64,000 nucleotides of DNA from Nectonema munidae. Taxonomy: Eukaryota; Nematomorpha; Nectonematoida; Nectonematidae. The stretch spans positions 1,056,501 to 1,120,500 of the forward strand of contig JAUIRK010001057.1 of the NCBI GenBank assembly GCA_030549495.1. Reading direction: 5' to 3'. Shown piece after piece: positions 34,901 through 47,800 of this stretch (within the stretch, counting starts at the first letter, position 1; each line of letters opens with the position of its first letter). The notes under the pieces were generated by a model. The model saw nothing but the letters and a program-made list of their open reading frames with translations. It was not told the DNA's origin and did no database searches. The position numbers were made by a program, and so were the translations under genes.

Positions 34901-36604
34901 ATGAGCTCCTCAAGTTTTTATACAAGTAGTGATAAAGGAGAAACCTCTGGTTCTGACGTTTTTTCAAATAGTGAACATGAAATTCAAAATTCAGTTGATA
35001 GCCAAGGGCAAACAGATTCAAGCGATGAAGAAACGGCTCTTTGCGAAGATGTGTCCCTTGTAGCACCAGATGGAACCCAATTTTTTTGGGAACCGAGAGA
35101 GATCTGTGGAAGAAGATCATTAACTAATATCACCTCAAGTAGACCAGGTCCAAAAGATACGGCAAAAAATTTGAAAGATCCTTTGAAAATTTTTAATCTT
35201 TTTTTCACTGAATCTCTTTTGAACCATATTTTTGTCTGCACAAAAGAAAGAATGGAAGAAAACTACAAGTAATTTTCTATTAGAAAACATTATTTAGTTA
35301 AATGTTTTTTTTGTAGAAGTCCTAATTGTTTGTTGGAGAACCTCAAAAGTTTATATGAAAGGTTTTAAATGGAACATTTGCTAGCATACTTAGCCTGTAT
35401 TCTTTACATTGGGCAGTCTAAAGATCAGCAGATTGATGTCAAACATCTTTTTTCTGAAAAGTATGGAACTCCTTTTTTAAAAGCTGCAATCAGTAGAGAC
35501 GTATTCATTCTTATTCGTACCTTTATAAGATTTGATTCAAGAACTACAAGAAATAATTCAGATAAATTAGCTCCGATAAGATACTTACAAAATTTTTTCT
35601 TCGAAAACTTTCCTAAATATTGGTCACCATCTAATTGCGTTACAATTGACGAGCAGCTCGTCAAGTATAGAGGCAAGTCACCTATAAAAGTATACGACCC
35701 ATCAAAGCCAGGTCGATATGGTATGAAAATTTATCACTGTGTAGACTCGTCCAGTTTTTTTGTTTTTTTTTGTAGCGAAATTTATGAAAGTGGTTTAGTA
35801 ATATAGTAAAAATAATATAGTAAAAAGATTGGTAAATATTTCTTGCTTACCGACCGGTATTGGTATTTATGCAGATAGGTATACTATACAATCTGTGGTA
35901 CGGTAAGAAGTAATAGAAGGTTCATGCCGCATGTAGTCCGTCCAACGCATTTAAAAGGTCTGGGTTTGAATGATTGTGAGAGTAGATTTTTGTATTCAGA
36001 AACCTCTTCGTTAACAGTTTATATACCGGAAAAACATTCTAAAAAAAACTTCAAACCAGTCTATGTGTTATCTAGTCAACATCTATCACAAATAGATACT
36101 TTTGGGCCCAGAAAAAAGCCTCAAACTATTCTAGATTATAATAGGTTTAAATCTGGAGTGGATGTTTTTAACAGAATGGCAAGAAATTACAGCTGTTATA
36201 AGTCTTCTAGACGTTGGCCAGTTGCAATTTTTACAAATTTTCTTGATATTGCAGTTAATAATAGCTGGATAATTATGAGAGCTAATGATTCAGATGCATA
36301 CCCGTCAGTTTCAAGAGGAGGAAGAAAATGCTTTATAAAACACCTTTCTCTACTTTTAGCTGAAAAATGCATGTTGATTAGAAGTCAAAGTTCATTTACT
36401 CGCTTATCTACCAGAAACTTATTATCTTTTTACGGGTTTTTTGATGTTGACGAGAACCCAAATACATCAGTTTAACGAGGATATTGCTCTTTTATTGATT
36501 GTAAGCCAAGAAAAAGGGGAACACGAAAATGCAGTGTATGTGGAAAATTCATTTGTAAAAGCCATACTTTATTTATGTGTAAAAAGTGCAGAAACACATA
36601 ATAA
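34901..36604 (+). pseudogene. piggyBac transposase, decayed
   Basis: Starts MSSSSFYTSSDKGETSGSDV, an acidic Ser-rich leader usual in PGBD proteins. Core: MEHLLAYLACILYIGQSKDQ, VTIDEQLVKYRGKSP, MKIYHCVDSSS (first catalytic Asp), IYADRYT (second) and KSGVDVFNRMARNYS (third), then a Cys-rich tail with CSVCGKFICKSHTLFMCKKC. Defects: a stop at 35,270 that could be bypassed by a 48-bp GT-AG intron (35,268-35,315), a stop at 35,367, a frame change near 35,770-35,930 and another near 36,470. The three Asp codons survive, so decay is moderate. Expected length is about 560 aa. Confidence 0.8.
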
Positions 36605-38401
36605 TTGTAAATATTTACGAATTTTTTATTATAATACTTGTGTGTTGTATTTTTATAATAGTTGAATAAATGTTAGTTCATTTTTTTTTATATATTTGAA
36701 AAAAACTAAATATTAATCTATGATTGCCTTTTTTGCATATGAAGTAGCATTTGTTGAAATAATTTAACAAATAATATAATAGATGAATTAAAAAATTTTT
36801 CTTAGATATGTATATCTAATAAGTGTAAACGTTATGGAAGTTCGAATGCAATTTTTATTTTTATTATGGATGACGTTAACTAAAACAAACTCTTTTTTAT
36901 TATAGATGGCGTTAATTCTAAAATAAGTTTTTTGATTTTTTTCGTATAAAAAACATGGAAACATATCAAACTGAACAAAAACATTCTTAAAAGGACTTTG
37001 ATATGCTAAAGCTTTATTAAAAAAAAGCAATATACTTTTTTTAAAAATTGGAGTAAAACTCCCATTAACCCTCCTTAGTGTTGCTCTAAAAAGTTCCGTC
37101 CTGCTAATGTTATGCAGGATTGTTAGGTGAAAGCCAAGCAAAAAAACGTGTGCATTTTTCCGCAGTCTAATAAATTCATATTATACACATAAAGCATATT
37201 TCCCGATTGAAAAATCTCTTTACCGAAATAGAATTAATTTTGCCTAACTTGTTCAAAAATGAAGTTATTAATGAAATTGAAAAATTACATGTAATCATAA
37301 ACAGTGAATGTTAAATTCAAGCTTTTGTATTGAATGTTATTTGAAAGAAACGACAAAAAAGGAACACGTGTGAGGAAAAATGTGCACTGACAATCGCTGA
37401 GAAGCAAGGAGAAAGTCCATTTTTATCATCAGCTTGTTTTTGAAAGAATAAAAGTGTATACATAGCAATTTTATTCTCATTTTTTCTCACGTTTAATTTT
37501 GTCTTCAACTTATTAAAATGACTAGTTCTACGTAAACGGGTAAGATATGAATTAGATTTACAACAAGGGATGAATTAATAAGAGTCACAAACCATTCCTA
37601 GGTGAACGCAAAAGAATCTGAGCGATTTCTTTACTATTATTTATAGTTGGAATAGATTTTGGTTTTATAATAACATTATAGCAAAAAGAAATGGGGTTTT
37701 TAGGGAAAATATGAAAAAGTGTTTAGGGTTCGCTATTTCTTGTAAAAAATGAAAACCAATTTTGAAACTTTATAGAAAAGATTAAAAAAATGTAGGAGAT
37801 TAAGATGAGCACTGGTGATAGTGGTTTTGGGTGATGACCATATAAAATAATGATATAAAAACCTTTTGAATAAAGGAAGAATTGCGTGATATTGGAAGTG
37901 GCGATGCATTTAAAACTTTGTTTTCACAAAGGTATTTGTTGCCTTCGTTCTTGTCAGAAAATGGAGATGATGAAAAAATTTCTTCCTCCTATAAATATTT
38001 AATGTTTTGGAAATTATCATCAACACTTCATTTTGATTTTTATGATAAAATAAATATAGTCCGATTAGCCTATAAAATTTAACTTCAATTACAAAAAAAT
38101 CTTTAGAAAAAACTGATAATCAATTTTCAGTTTCAATGGACACCCTCTTTGCTTACAAAACATATTCTAAATCTATAGGTATTTGCCTTTCTTTTATAAA
38201 GGAGGCCAAGTTTCAAATAATTTCTATGCTACATAAAACATGTTTAAACTTCTTTTTATAGTATTCAAGTAATTAAAGTTTTTATTAGATTTTCGTGCTT
38301 ATCTGTATCTTACAAAACACGTGTTGCTAAATGAATCTATTTATATTCTTCGACTGAACTTACTAAAGACTAGAACAAGCAAATAAGTAAGAATTTTGCA
38401 A

Positions 38402-38815
38402 CTAGAAGGAGAAAACAAGCGTCTCGAAATAATATGTAATAAAAATGATGTTTGACAAATGTTTAGTGAAAAAGCAAAAGGTTAAATGATTAAATAGGCA
38501 AAATGATACGAAATCAGAAGATAGAGATGATGTAGCGGTGTCCTTATTCTTAACGATGAACTTTTTGTGAAGACTTTTTTTCTTGGGCCTAAAAACTTTT
38601 GTACTTTCTTCGTCACAGAGTTTGGTGTTGTGATTCTCCTCCTCTTCGCTGCTTTCATCGTCAGAGAAGTAGGTATTAGGAGTAGCCTTCAACTTAATGG
38701 CTATCTCCTCTTCTTGCTTCTTGACGTCCAACTGTAAAAGTTTCGTCTGCAGCAACGCGATTTCTTCCTTAAACTTGGTGTTATCATTTTTGCGTTTTGT
38801 TTCTTCTTCAAGCAT
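38402..38815 (-). CDS. Evi5: EVI5 last recognised exon
   Basis: Encodes MLEEETKRKNDNTKFKEE, more coiled coil (IALLQTKLLQLDVKKQEEE), the acidic YFSDDESSEEEE and a basic FRPKKKSLHKKF segment, with TAG at 38,402. The last ~45 residues are Phe-rich and look non-coding; a GTTAAG donor after HKKFI (about 38,552) could splice to an unseen exon instead. Confidence 0.7.
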   Translation of the reverse strand: MLEEETKRKNDNTKFKEEIALLQTKLLQLDVKKQEEEIAIKLKATPNTYFSDDESSEEEENHNTKLCDEESTKVFRPKKKSLHKKFIVKNKDTATSSLSSDFVSFCLFNHLTFCFFTKHLSNIIFITYYFETLVFSF

Positions 38816-41800
38816 CTTCAAAAATAGTAATATTACTATATTTACTCCTTAGCAAAAAATGAGAAAATCATAAGAAAAAGATGAGACGACAAAATTTAGG
38901 AAATTTTTTGACAACCATTTAGATTTCACACTACAATCACGTCATAGAAAATGCTTGACTTCTCTTGAATGAGAATGTTATAACTGAGAAAGATAAAAGA
39001 GCGAATGATTTGATTTGCCATTACTTGAACGATGTCTGATCAGAATAAACTAATTTTTAATTAAAATTTTTAAGGACGAATTTCACTCACGTTGGCATCC
39101 GTATAAGAACTGAGTGGCGTTGCATCCTGACTCAAAAATTACAAATATTAAAAAATGAATACCCTAAAAATTTTTAAATTCTGTTTAATTTAAATTAGTA
39201 ACATAACAAGTAAGAAATTGAAAAAGGTTTTCACATAAATTATAAAAAAAAATAAGAATTTAACGCTATTTATAACCTTTTTTAAACTTTTCATAATGTA
39301 TCTTTTTTATTCCAAAAATTCCATGAAAAGGATATTAATATTTTTTTATGTCATTTTAGTTTAACGTTGTCTTTTTGTAACTCATAAAAAAAAGGCTGAA
39401 AAAATGGATAAAATTAAAAAAGGAACTTTTTTTAAGATACCTGCTAAACGAATAATGCTCAGTTTATGAAAAGAAAGTTTTTGCAAAATTTTAAACCCAA
39501 TACTTTTTTTTAAAAAGTAATTTAGGATAAATTTAGTTTTTCAATGTTATTGTTTTGGCTTGGATAAAAAGCTTATAGACAATTATGTGAAAATTATTCT
39601 TGAAGACAGTGTAGAAAGACACTAAACTACAAATACAATCGAATAAAACATTCTAATAAATTATGTTGAAGAAAATAGATCAAACATTTTGAGTTGCAAC
39701 ATAAAGCAATATTTAGGGCATCTTTCAATGATTATCCAAAATAACAAACGACCTTGAAATATCGTACATGTCGTCATACTACTTTTAACATTATAGATTG
39801 AAAACTAACTAGTAAGTCATTTATTTATAACTGAGGTTTCGAAAGCGATTTTACATCATTTGAAGTAGAGATTTAAATGTTGATGTTGCGTAATTATAAG
39901 TCATTAAAGTCAAAGTAGTTTAAATAGGTGGATTCATCAGTGTTAAAACAATTATACATAAATGGATTTGCGGTGGCAAAATTACAAATAGGTGGAGTCG
40001 GAGTAGCAAAATAGATTTCCGACTTCACAACCTAGGATACAAACGTATTTTTTTTAATCATTCGAACGAATACAAAAATCCAACAAAAATTAAGGGAAAA
40101 TCGAAACTCATAATATAAAAAAATAAGTGTGTTTTGACAAATTGTCAGAATTGGGCTGAGACAAAAAAAATTGCCTAATTGAAGAAAATAGAATAGAAAT
40201 GGGGAACAACTCAAAAGCGCCCTATAAAATTTATGAAGTTCAATCATTAAAAAAAGTATATAAAATAATATTACAGCAAAATAATTTGAAAGAAAAAATT
40301 TATCAAAATATATTTCGTAATTTCTGATGAAATTTTTTTTTATTCAATAAGTTGTATCAACTTAAAATCCCAATTATATTCTTCGTACAGATTTTTTGGA
40401 CACAAGAAGAATTTTAACTAGAAATTTTAATTTTCCATGAATCCTTCTTACTAGAGACTTGTTTTTTTCTCCAAAATATAAAGAATAAAAACTAAAGTTT
40501 TTTTTTGATTATTTATTACCTTCAATAAATAATAATTATTTTATATTTTTTTATATAAAAATAATTTTTTTTGATTTTTTTTATCAATACTCTTCTGCTT
40601 AAAAATGGACACCTATACACGTTTTCAAATCTTGATGAAGTAAATAATTTGTTAGATGAAGGTATTTTTTAAATAAAATTTCTGAAAACAGCAATTAATA
40701 TAGTGGAGCTCCCTCTTGAAAATGGTTGTGTTGTATCTGATTAAGAAGAGCTGGATGAAAATGATTTTAGTGATATATATCCCAATGAAGTACCTGGATG
40801 CTAAGAATTGCACTTGACATCTTTTGAAGACTGAAACGAAGATTCAACGAAAGGAAACATGAATAAACGTCAAAAGTCTTCAAAAAATGTACCGTTATGG
40901 AAATGTTCGCAAAATTTTCATGTGGAGAGGTGATTCTAATTCAATAAATGAAAGAACTGATGAAATTAAAAATTATTTTAATAACAAATCTCCTGTTGAT
41001 ACTTTTGAAACGCTTTTCGATGATCATGTTATGTCGCATATTGTAACGCAAATCAGTACAATCGACATCATTTCTTATTTTCTCAAAATTGTTTTAGAAA
41101 ACTTATTAGGTTTTTGGTGCTCACAAGTTATCATAGTTTGCCACAAGAAGAAATGTATTGGTGTGAAGATGATGATGTAAAAATTGGCTTTGTTAGCCAG
41201 TATATGACAAAAAACAGGTACATTGAAATAAAGAGAAATTTACGCTTTAACGATAACTCAGTAGAAAAAGCTTCAAGATTTCTGCTTTATATGAAATTCT
41301 CAATGAAAGATTTGTAAAGTTTGCAATTTTTTCGAAATTTGGAAACCGTTTTATGTCGACGAACAAATGGTACAATAAAAAGCTATATCATGGAGTTGGA
41401 GCCAAAGTTGTTTTGAAAAAAGTTGCACAGCTTCAAAATTGCTCCGATCATATTCTTTATTTTGATAAATTTTTTTACAAGTCACGAACTTATGAAAATT
41501 TTGATTCAAAAAGGTCGATCGCAGCTTCAGGCACAGTAAGAAAAAATCGTACTGATCATTGCCCTCTCACTTCCGATATTATACTGAAAAAAGAAACATG
41601 AGGATTTTTGACTCTAAAGTTGATTCCAACTGTGTATTTGTTATTGTTTGAAAAAACCATAACAACGTGAGGATGCTTTCAAATTATAAAAGTGCTCTAC
41701 CAACTTATAATGTAAAAAGATGGAGCAAAGAACATATATAGATTGTTAACGTGCCACAACCGATTTGTATTGCTGAGTACAACAAATATATGGGCAGAGT

Positions 41801-44800
41801 TGACAAAATGAACTGGATCATAAATAAATACAGAATAAAAGTTCCTTCAAAAAATGGTATCTTTCACTTTCTTACAAATCTCATCAATATGTGTGTAATG
41901 AACGCTCATATTATATTTTGTATGACACACGAAAAAGTACCTATTTTAGAGTTTAAAAAAGAGAAACAGTTAAATCTTGTATGAAAATTTCCTCTTTATC
42001 TGATTCAAAAAATTTAGCACGACATTCCTTAGCAAAGAATTCTAGAAGGCGAATACCTGATACTTTCAGAACAAACACTCATTGACACTTTTTAGAAGGG
42101 ACTTTTTTTGGAAAGCAAAGGAAGTGTGCTGTGTGCAAGAAAACGTAAAAAACAGTGCTCAAAATGGAGAGTTTACACGTTGATTGCATGAAAGAATGGC
42201 ATGCATAAAAGTTTCAATAAACTTACAATTTTAATTTTTTATAAAAATTAAGTATAAGAAAAAAAATAAATCAAAATCTTTTATTTAACTCATAAAGGGT
42301 TACTTGAAGCAAAAAAAAACAAAATATACAAATTTGGTAATGAGGTTAAATTTCATCTACACATCATGTGTTTATGGCAGTAGTAGGTAAACGGTGCAAA
42401 CGGCTATTCGCAATTTTTGAGTATATCAATGTATACCATTTTTTGTTTTGTTGTGGCCCTCTAATGCAATGTTGGTCATTAATTTGGCCTTATGTTAAAA
42501 AAAAGGTTAAGAACCACTGATAAAAGTCGACGTTTTTTCATTGAAATCAATGATCAAATTAATGACTCGACTTAAAGCCAAGTCAGCCATGACTAGAGAA
42601 AATACTTGGCAATAGACAAAAGCTGTATTGCGATTGGTATGTTCGCGGATGACCGATAATACAAGTCGCTATGAGTTTCATCTAGCCTAATATAATAATT
42701 CCAGAAAAGTGTAACATTCATTCTAGATCTAATGTAGTTTTTAAATATTTTTGTAGTGGCCCCCTTTATGCTAATAAATAGTTTACGAACCACATAATAG
42801 AACTACTAATTTCTTGTCTCTGAATGAAATATATTAAATGAGCCCATCACAGTTTTTTTGTTCTATTCCATTATGCGTGATGAAAATAACCATCAAACCG
42901 ATTCTGAAAATTTGGTTGTGGGTAGTTTTACTTTTCAGTTCGACATATATTCGAATTACTTAAATTTCTGGAAAATTTATTTTAAATTTACCTTTGTATT
43001 ATACTCAAGATCGACTTATATTCAAAGATACGATTTTGGACTAGGACTCAGATTTTTGTAAGCCTTCCGATATTTTCCCTCTGCAACTCTGTTCAACACC
43101 CTAACGACCTAATAAAAGCGTTCAATTTAGAGAGATGTTGACAAAAAAGTTAGATCTACATGAATAAGTTGAAACAGGATGAAGATTGAATGACCGATAA
43201 CAAACAAATGAAAAGAAGAAAGACCGAAAATAACTTAGATGCAGGAAACAAAGAAGCCGTTGAAAAGAAATTCCTTAAGCGACATTCATTCCTATTGACA
43301 AACACTTGGTCATGTATCATCATTTCTATATCCTAAAAGTATTTATAAGCGAGAGATAGAAAGGGTGATACCTTTTGCTGAGTCTTCACTAATTTCACTT
43401 CCAATTCGCTTACATAGCGCCTGCCTTCCACCTTAACTCCTGAAAGTTTCTCAAATTGATCCATATAAAACGTTAAGTCGTTGCCAATGTCATCGTATTT
43501 TTTTTGAAGAATATTTACCTATAAAAAATCAATATTTAAATCTTTAACACCAATAGAAATATTAATTACGAATAAGAAATTGTGAACTGGGTTGAAGATG
43601 ATAAAAGAGAAAAGGGGAATTCGATGTGCCACTTTTTACTATTTTTCCATCTTTGGAGACTATAACTTACACCCATATGGGGTTGAGTTATGCCATAGGA
43701 ACGGGCATCTATGCCTAGTTTTTCATATATATATATGGCCCGCCAGCCTATTAAGATCAAAAAAGAGCTACATAGGGCGAATTCTTCTTTCATAAGACAG
43801 CTTCCCAAAATCACAATTGCTCATTATCAGCGTTCTTACTTAACACAAAAGATTACTATGGCGGATCTAATCAACCTCAACGATATCCGCCAGGAAGATC
43901 TCTGACATCTCAGATACTTTGCAGGCGCCATTTTGAGGCATGTGTTAATCGATTATGTGGGAAGCACCGAGAAATGTGTAGTAGCATCGCAAGGCTGCTT
44001 GGTTTACTACATAAGACACCAATTTTTTATAGGAACAAGATTTCCAAATCCTTAGAACAATCTTTAACTCTTAAAGATTTCTCATTTTGGCCGACAATAT
44101 TGCCCCCGCCATATCTGTATATAAATTGGGCCAATTAACCAAGTTTTTCCCAGTGTAGATCATTTTTCTGTCATTAAGAAGACCATTCTCCCACCACCTG
44201 GAAAAATGTCTAGCACCCTTAGGGGGTGCGAGCACCCGTGGTTGGGAACCCCTGTATCTACAACAAGATGTAATTAGAGCCAATAATATTAAATATCGAT
44301 TAAAGAAAAATAATATTCATCATAAGCATAAATCTAAACACCAAAAAATTGCTATCTCAGAATCACTAGAATACAGTATTGAAACAGTAACAAAATAATA
44401 CACTACAAAAATGGGAAAAAAAGAAATTTATTCATAATACATAATTTTTACCCCTTATATTAGAGAACTCTTGTAAGAACTTATCAAGGTTTCATACAAT
44501 CACTAAAAGGCTCATAAAAGGAATGAGCAAAAGTGAGGTAACGATCACTCAGCCATGCACAATACAATATATGTATAAAAATTCATTTATATTTTTATAT
44601 GCTGGACAGGTGGTAAGGATAGTCCCAATCGAGAATCAAACCCAGACTATCTCGGTGGAGAACCTTCGCGTTCACCACTAATCCATCTGCCGACGTTAAT
44701 GTTGAGTAATTTGATTTAGGTATAAATTATAAAGGATATATTTTTATCATTAAATATTACTTAAAAAAACTAAGCAATTAAATACATTGTTCATGCATAA

Positions 44801-47800
44801 ACAAAGAAATGGCTCACTTGATTTTCACTGTTTCTTAAATTGTACTTAAGTTCTTCAATTTCGGCAAAAGCAGAAGTTTCGCTTATTTGCGAGGCGAATA
44901 GAGCTTGATGAAGTGAGAGAACGGATGAAGCATCTTTTTTACAAAAGTCTCCAAGATTGAATGAGCTTAGTGCTTGGAGTGTTAAAGAATTTGCCTTTAC
45001 ATTATTCGTATCTATTTCTGCTTCCTTCAAACTTGGATCCAAATACATCTAAATTCGTTTAAATAACACTAAAAAACAAAAAATTTGAGGCAAGCATGAA
45101 AAATAGTGAAAATAATCAAATTTGATACACTGATTTCATTTATGATACTTATTTTGACGGTACTCATCAGAATTCAGAGATAGAGGTCTGGACGTACATT
45201 AAAGTTTTATATACAATTTTTAGCCTTTATTTGCTACAGTATATTATATTTATTTTAAATCCAATCAAAATAAACTTACAAAACTCCTGAGTATGTTGAA
45301 AACACTATTTTAATATTTTAATTATGTTATATTATTTTGAATTTGTTTATAATTTTTTGTGTTGAATATTGATTTTTTAATTGTTTTTTAGATTTTTTAT
45401 AGTTGAAAAGTCTTTCAAAATTAAAGTCTATTTATTTCAATGATTTCATCTAATTCAAATCACAGAAAGTGTATCAATGATGTAAACTCCTTTTGTTACA
45501 TTTGTGGCGAGTTCACAAAAGTTTCACAACGCCGTTCTATTACCGCATTATAAAAGCAGCATACCATAGTTATTTTGATTGCAAAATTGGTGATCAAGAT
45601 AAATCGTGGGCTCTACATATTTCATACAAGTCTTGTTATAACGCCCTCACTGCTTGGTACAATGGTAGAAAATCTTCATTCAAGTTCGCTGTACCAATGA
45701 TATGGAGGGTTCCGACAAATCATGCTGACGACTGCTATTTTTGTTTGACCAAAATAAAGGGTTTCAAACATGCCTCCAGGAGGAAAATTGATTATCCAGA
45801 TATTCCATCAGCCATTAGGCCTGTCAATCATTCTAAGGATTATCCTGTACCTTGTCCACAATGAAAGGAAAAATGATTTTTTATTGGAGGAGAAAATTAC
45901 ATCTGAAGATTCAACTTCTCGAAGATCAAGTAAATCCCCTTGTTTATGGAAATCTGATTCTCAACCTAAGCCTTTTACGCAGGTGGAAGTAAATGATTTG
46001 ATTCGAGATCTTTACCTCACAAAAGATCTCTCGGAGTTATTGGTTTCAAGGCTCAAACAGAATAATTTAGTAGAGAAAGAAGTTCTCATCACGAAATATA
46101 GAAGCAGAAATTTTGAAATTGCATCTTTTTTTGAAAGCGAAAACCGTTTATGTTATTGTAAAAATGTTCCTGGCTTGTTTGATTGTTTGGGTTTCCAGCA
46201 TGAGTCGTCTGAATGGAGGCTTTTTATCGACTCCTCCAAAAGAAGCCTGAAGGCTGTATTACTTCATAACGGTAATAAATATCCTAGTGTCCCACTTGCT
46301 TACTCAACTCACTTGAAAGAATATTATGACAACATGGAGCTTTTACGTGAAGCAGTTAAATATTCTCAACATCAGTGGAGCTTATGCGGTGATTTTAAAG
46401 TTATAGGCTTTTTAATGGGAATGCAGACAGGCTTCACCAAATATTGTTGCTTTCTCTGTCATTGGGACAGCAGGGCGGTTTCTGAACACTACAGAAAGAA
46501 GGACTGGGGCGAAAGAACTTCATTTCAACCAGGAAACTACAGTATAAAAGAAGTTCCACTTGTTAATATGAACTTCTTTGTTGAGGCTGATGAAAAACTC
46601 CGTTAAAGCACTTCACAAGCCTAGCCCAGCTTTTGAACACTTGGCAAAACTTTTTCCAAAATTAAGCTCAGCAAAGCTGAAAGAAGGAATATTCGTAGGG
46701 CCACAGATTCGAGAAGTTATTAAGGATGGATGTTTTGAAGGGCTCCTGGAATACAAAGAATTAAGGGCTTGGAAGGCATTTAAATCAGTCTGCAGTGGTT
46801 TTTTGGGAAACACGCGTTCTCCAAATTACAAAAATCTCATTGATGAGTTACTTGCCTCCTATGAAGACATGAAATGTCGAATGTCGCTAAAAATACATTT
46901 TCTTCACTCCCATCTTAACTTTTTTCCTCCAAACTTGGGTGCTGTCAGTGACGAGCATGGTGAAAGATTTCACCAAGATATAAGCAAAATGGCGTCAAGC
47001 TACAAAGGAAGGTAGAATCCAAGTATGATGGGGGATTACTATTGGATGTTATATCGCGATAACCCTGATAAAAGTTTCAAGAAGTCGTCAAAGAGGAAAT
47101 ATTTTTAATCATTTTTTAGTTTTTGTCAAAAAATAAAAAATTTTCTCTTATCTTTCAAAGTGATTCCTTTATACAATTTAATTGATAATAGCACAAAAAC
47201 TAGATGAGATAGAGAAAAACGGTAAAAAGATTTGAACTTTTCATGGTCGAAATAGTATAAAAAGTATAAGATGATGCTTGCCTCAGAAAAAAATTTTTTT
47301 TTGTAGATTAGTGTAATTATAGATTCAAATCAGATGCAGCATTCTAGAGATGTCCAAAAAAATTCGTCACTGATACCAGCATTCAAAGTAACCTAAAATA
47401 GACAGGATACTAGCTGGTATCACAAAGAAATACAATTTAAGTAGGCGTGTGTTTAAAAATATTAAATGAAATTTTCACGTTTTAATTTTGTAGTCACTAA
47501 AATAAATAACGTACACAAGGAATTTTTACGCCTATTTTGATCATCCAATCAAAGTTTTGCGATTTTTAGTAAAATTTGGTAATTTCTGGGATTCTGTGCT
47601 ACTAGCCTTTTAATTTTGCGATTATGCTAAATTTAAATTCGGCGATCACCTTAAAGTTAATAATATTTTTATATTTTTTAATCCCAGACTATTTGATTTT
47701 AGTTCCATTACACCATTTTAAAAATTTTTCTGGTTAAATAGTATGTGGAAATTTTTTCAAAGCTAAATATGGCTAATGCATTTAATTTTAAAATAAGCAA

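Larger units (their letters stand above)
33770..37130 (+). mobile_element. piggyBac-superfamily transposon 1
   Basis: The boundaries are drawn from imperfect inverted repeats: left CGCCTAACCTTAGAAGGACGG, and right, as reverse complement, CACCTAACAATCC then TTAGCAGGACGG. The transposase is at 34,901-36,604. A clean flanking TTAA pair was not identified, so the ends may be off by tens of bases. Confidence 0.6.

Noticed and set aside
36788-37141. 117-codon - strand frame at the right end of piggyBac element 1
   Set aside because: Covers the element's non-coding 3' end and terminal repeat; low-complexity composition.
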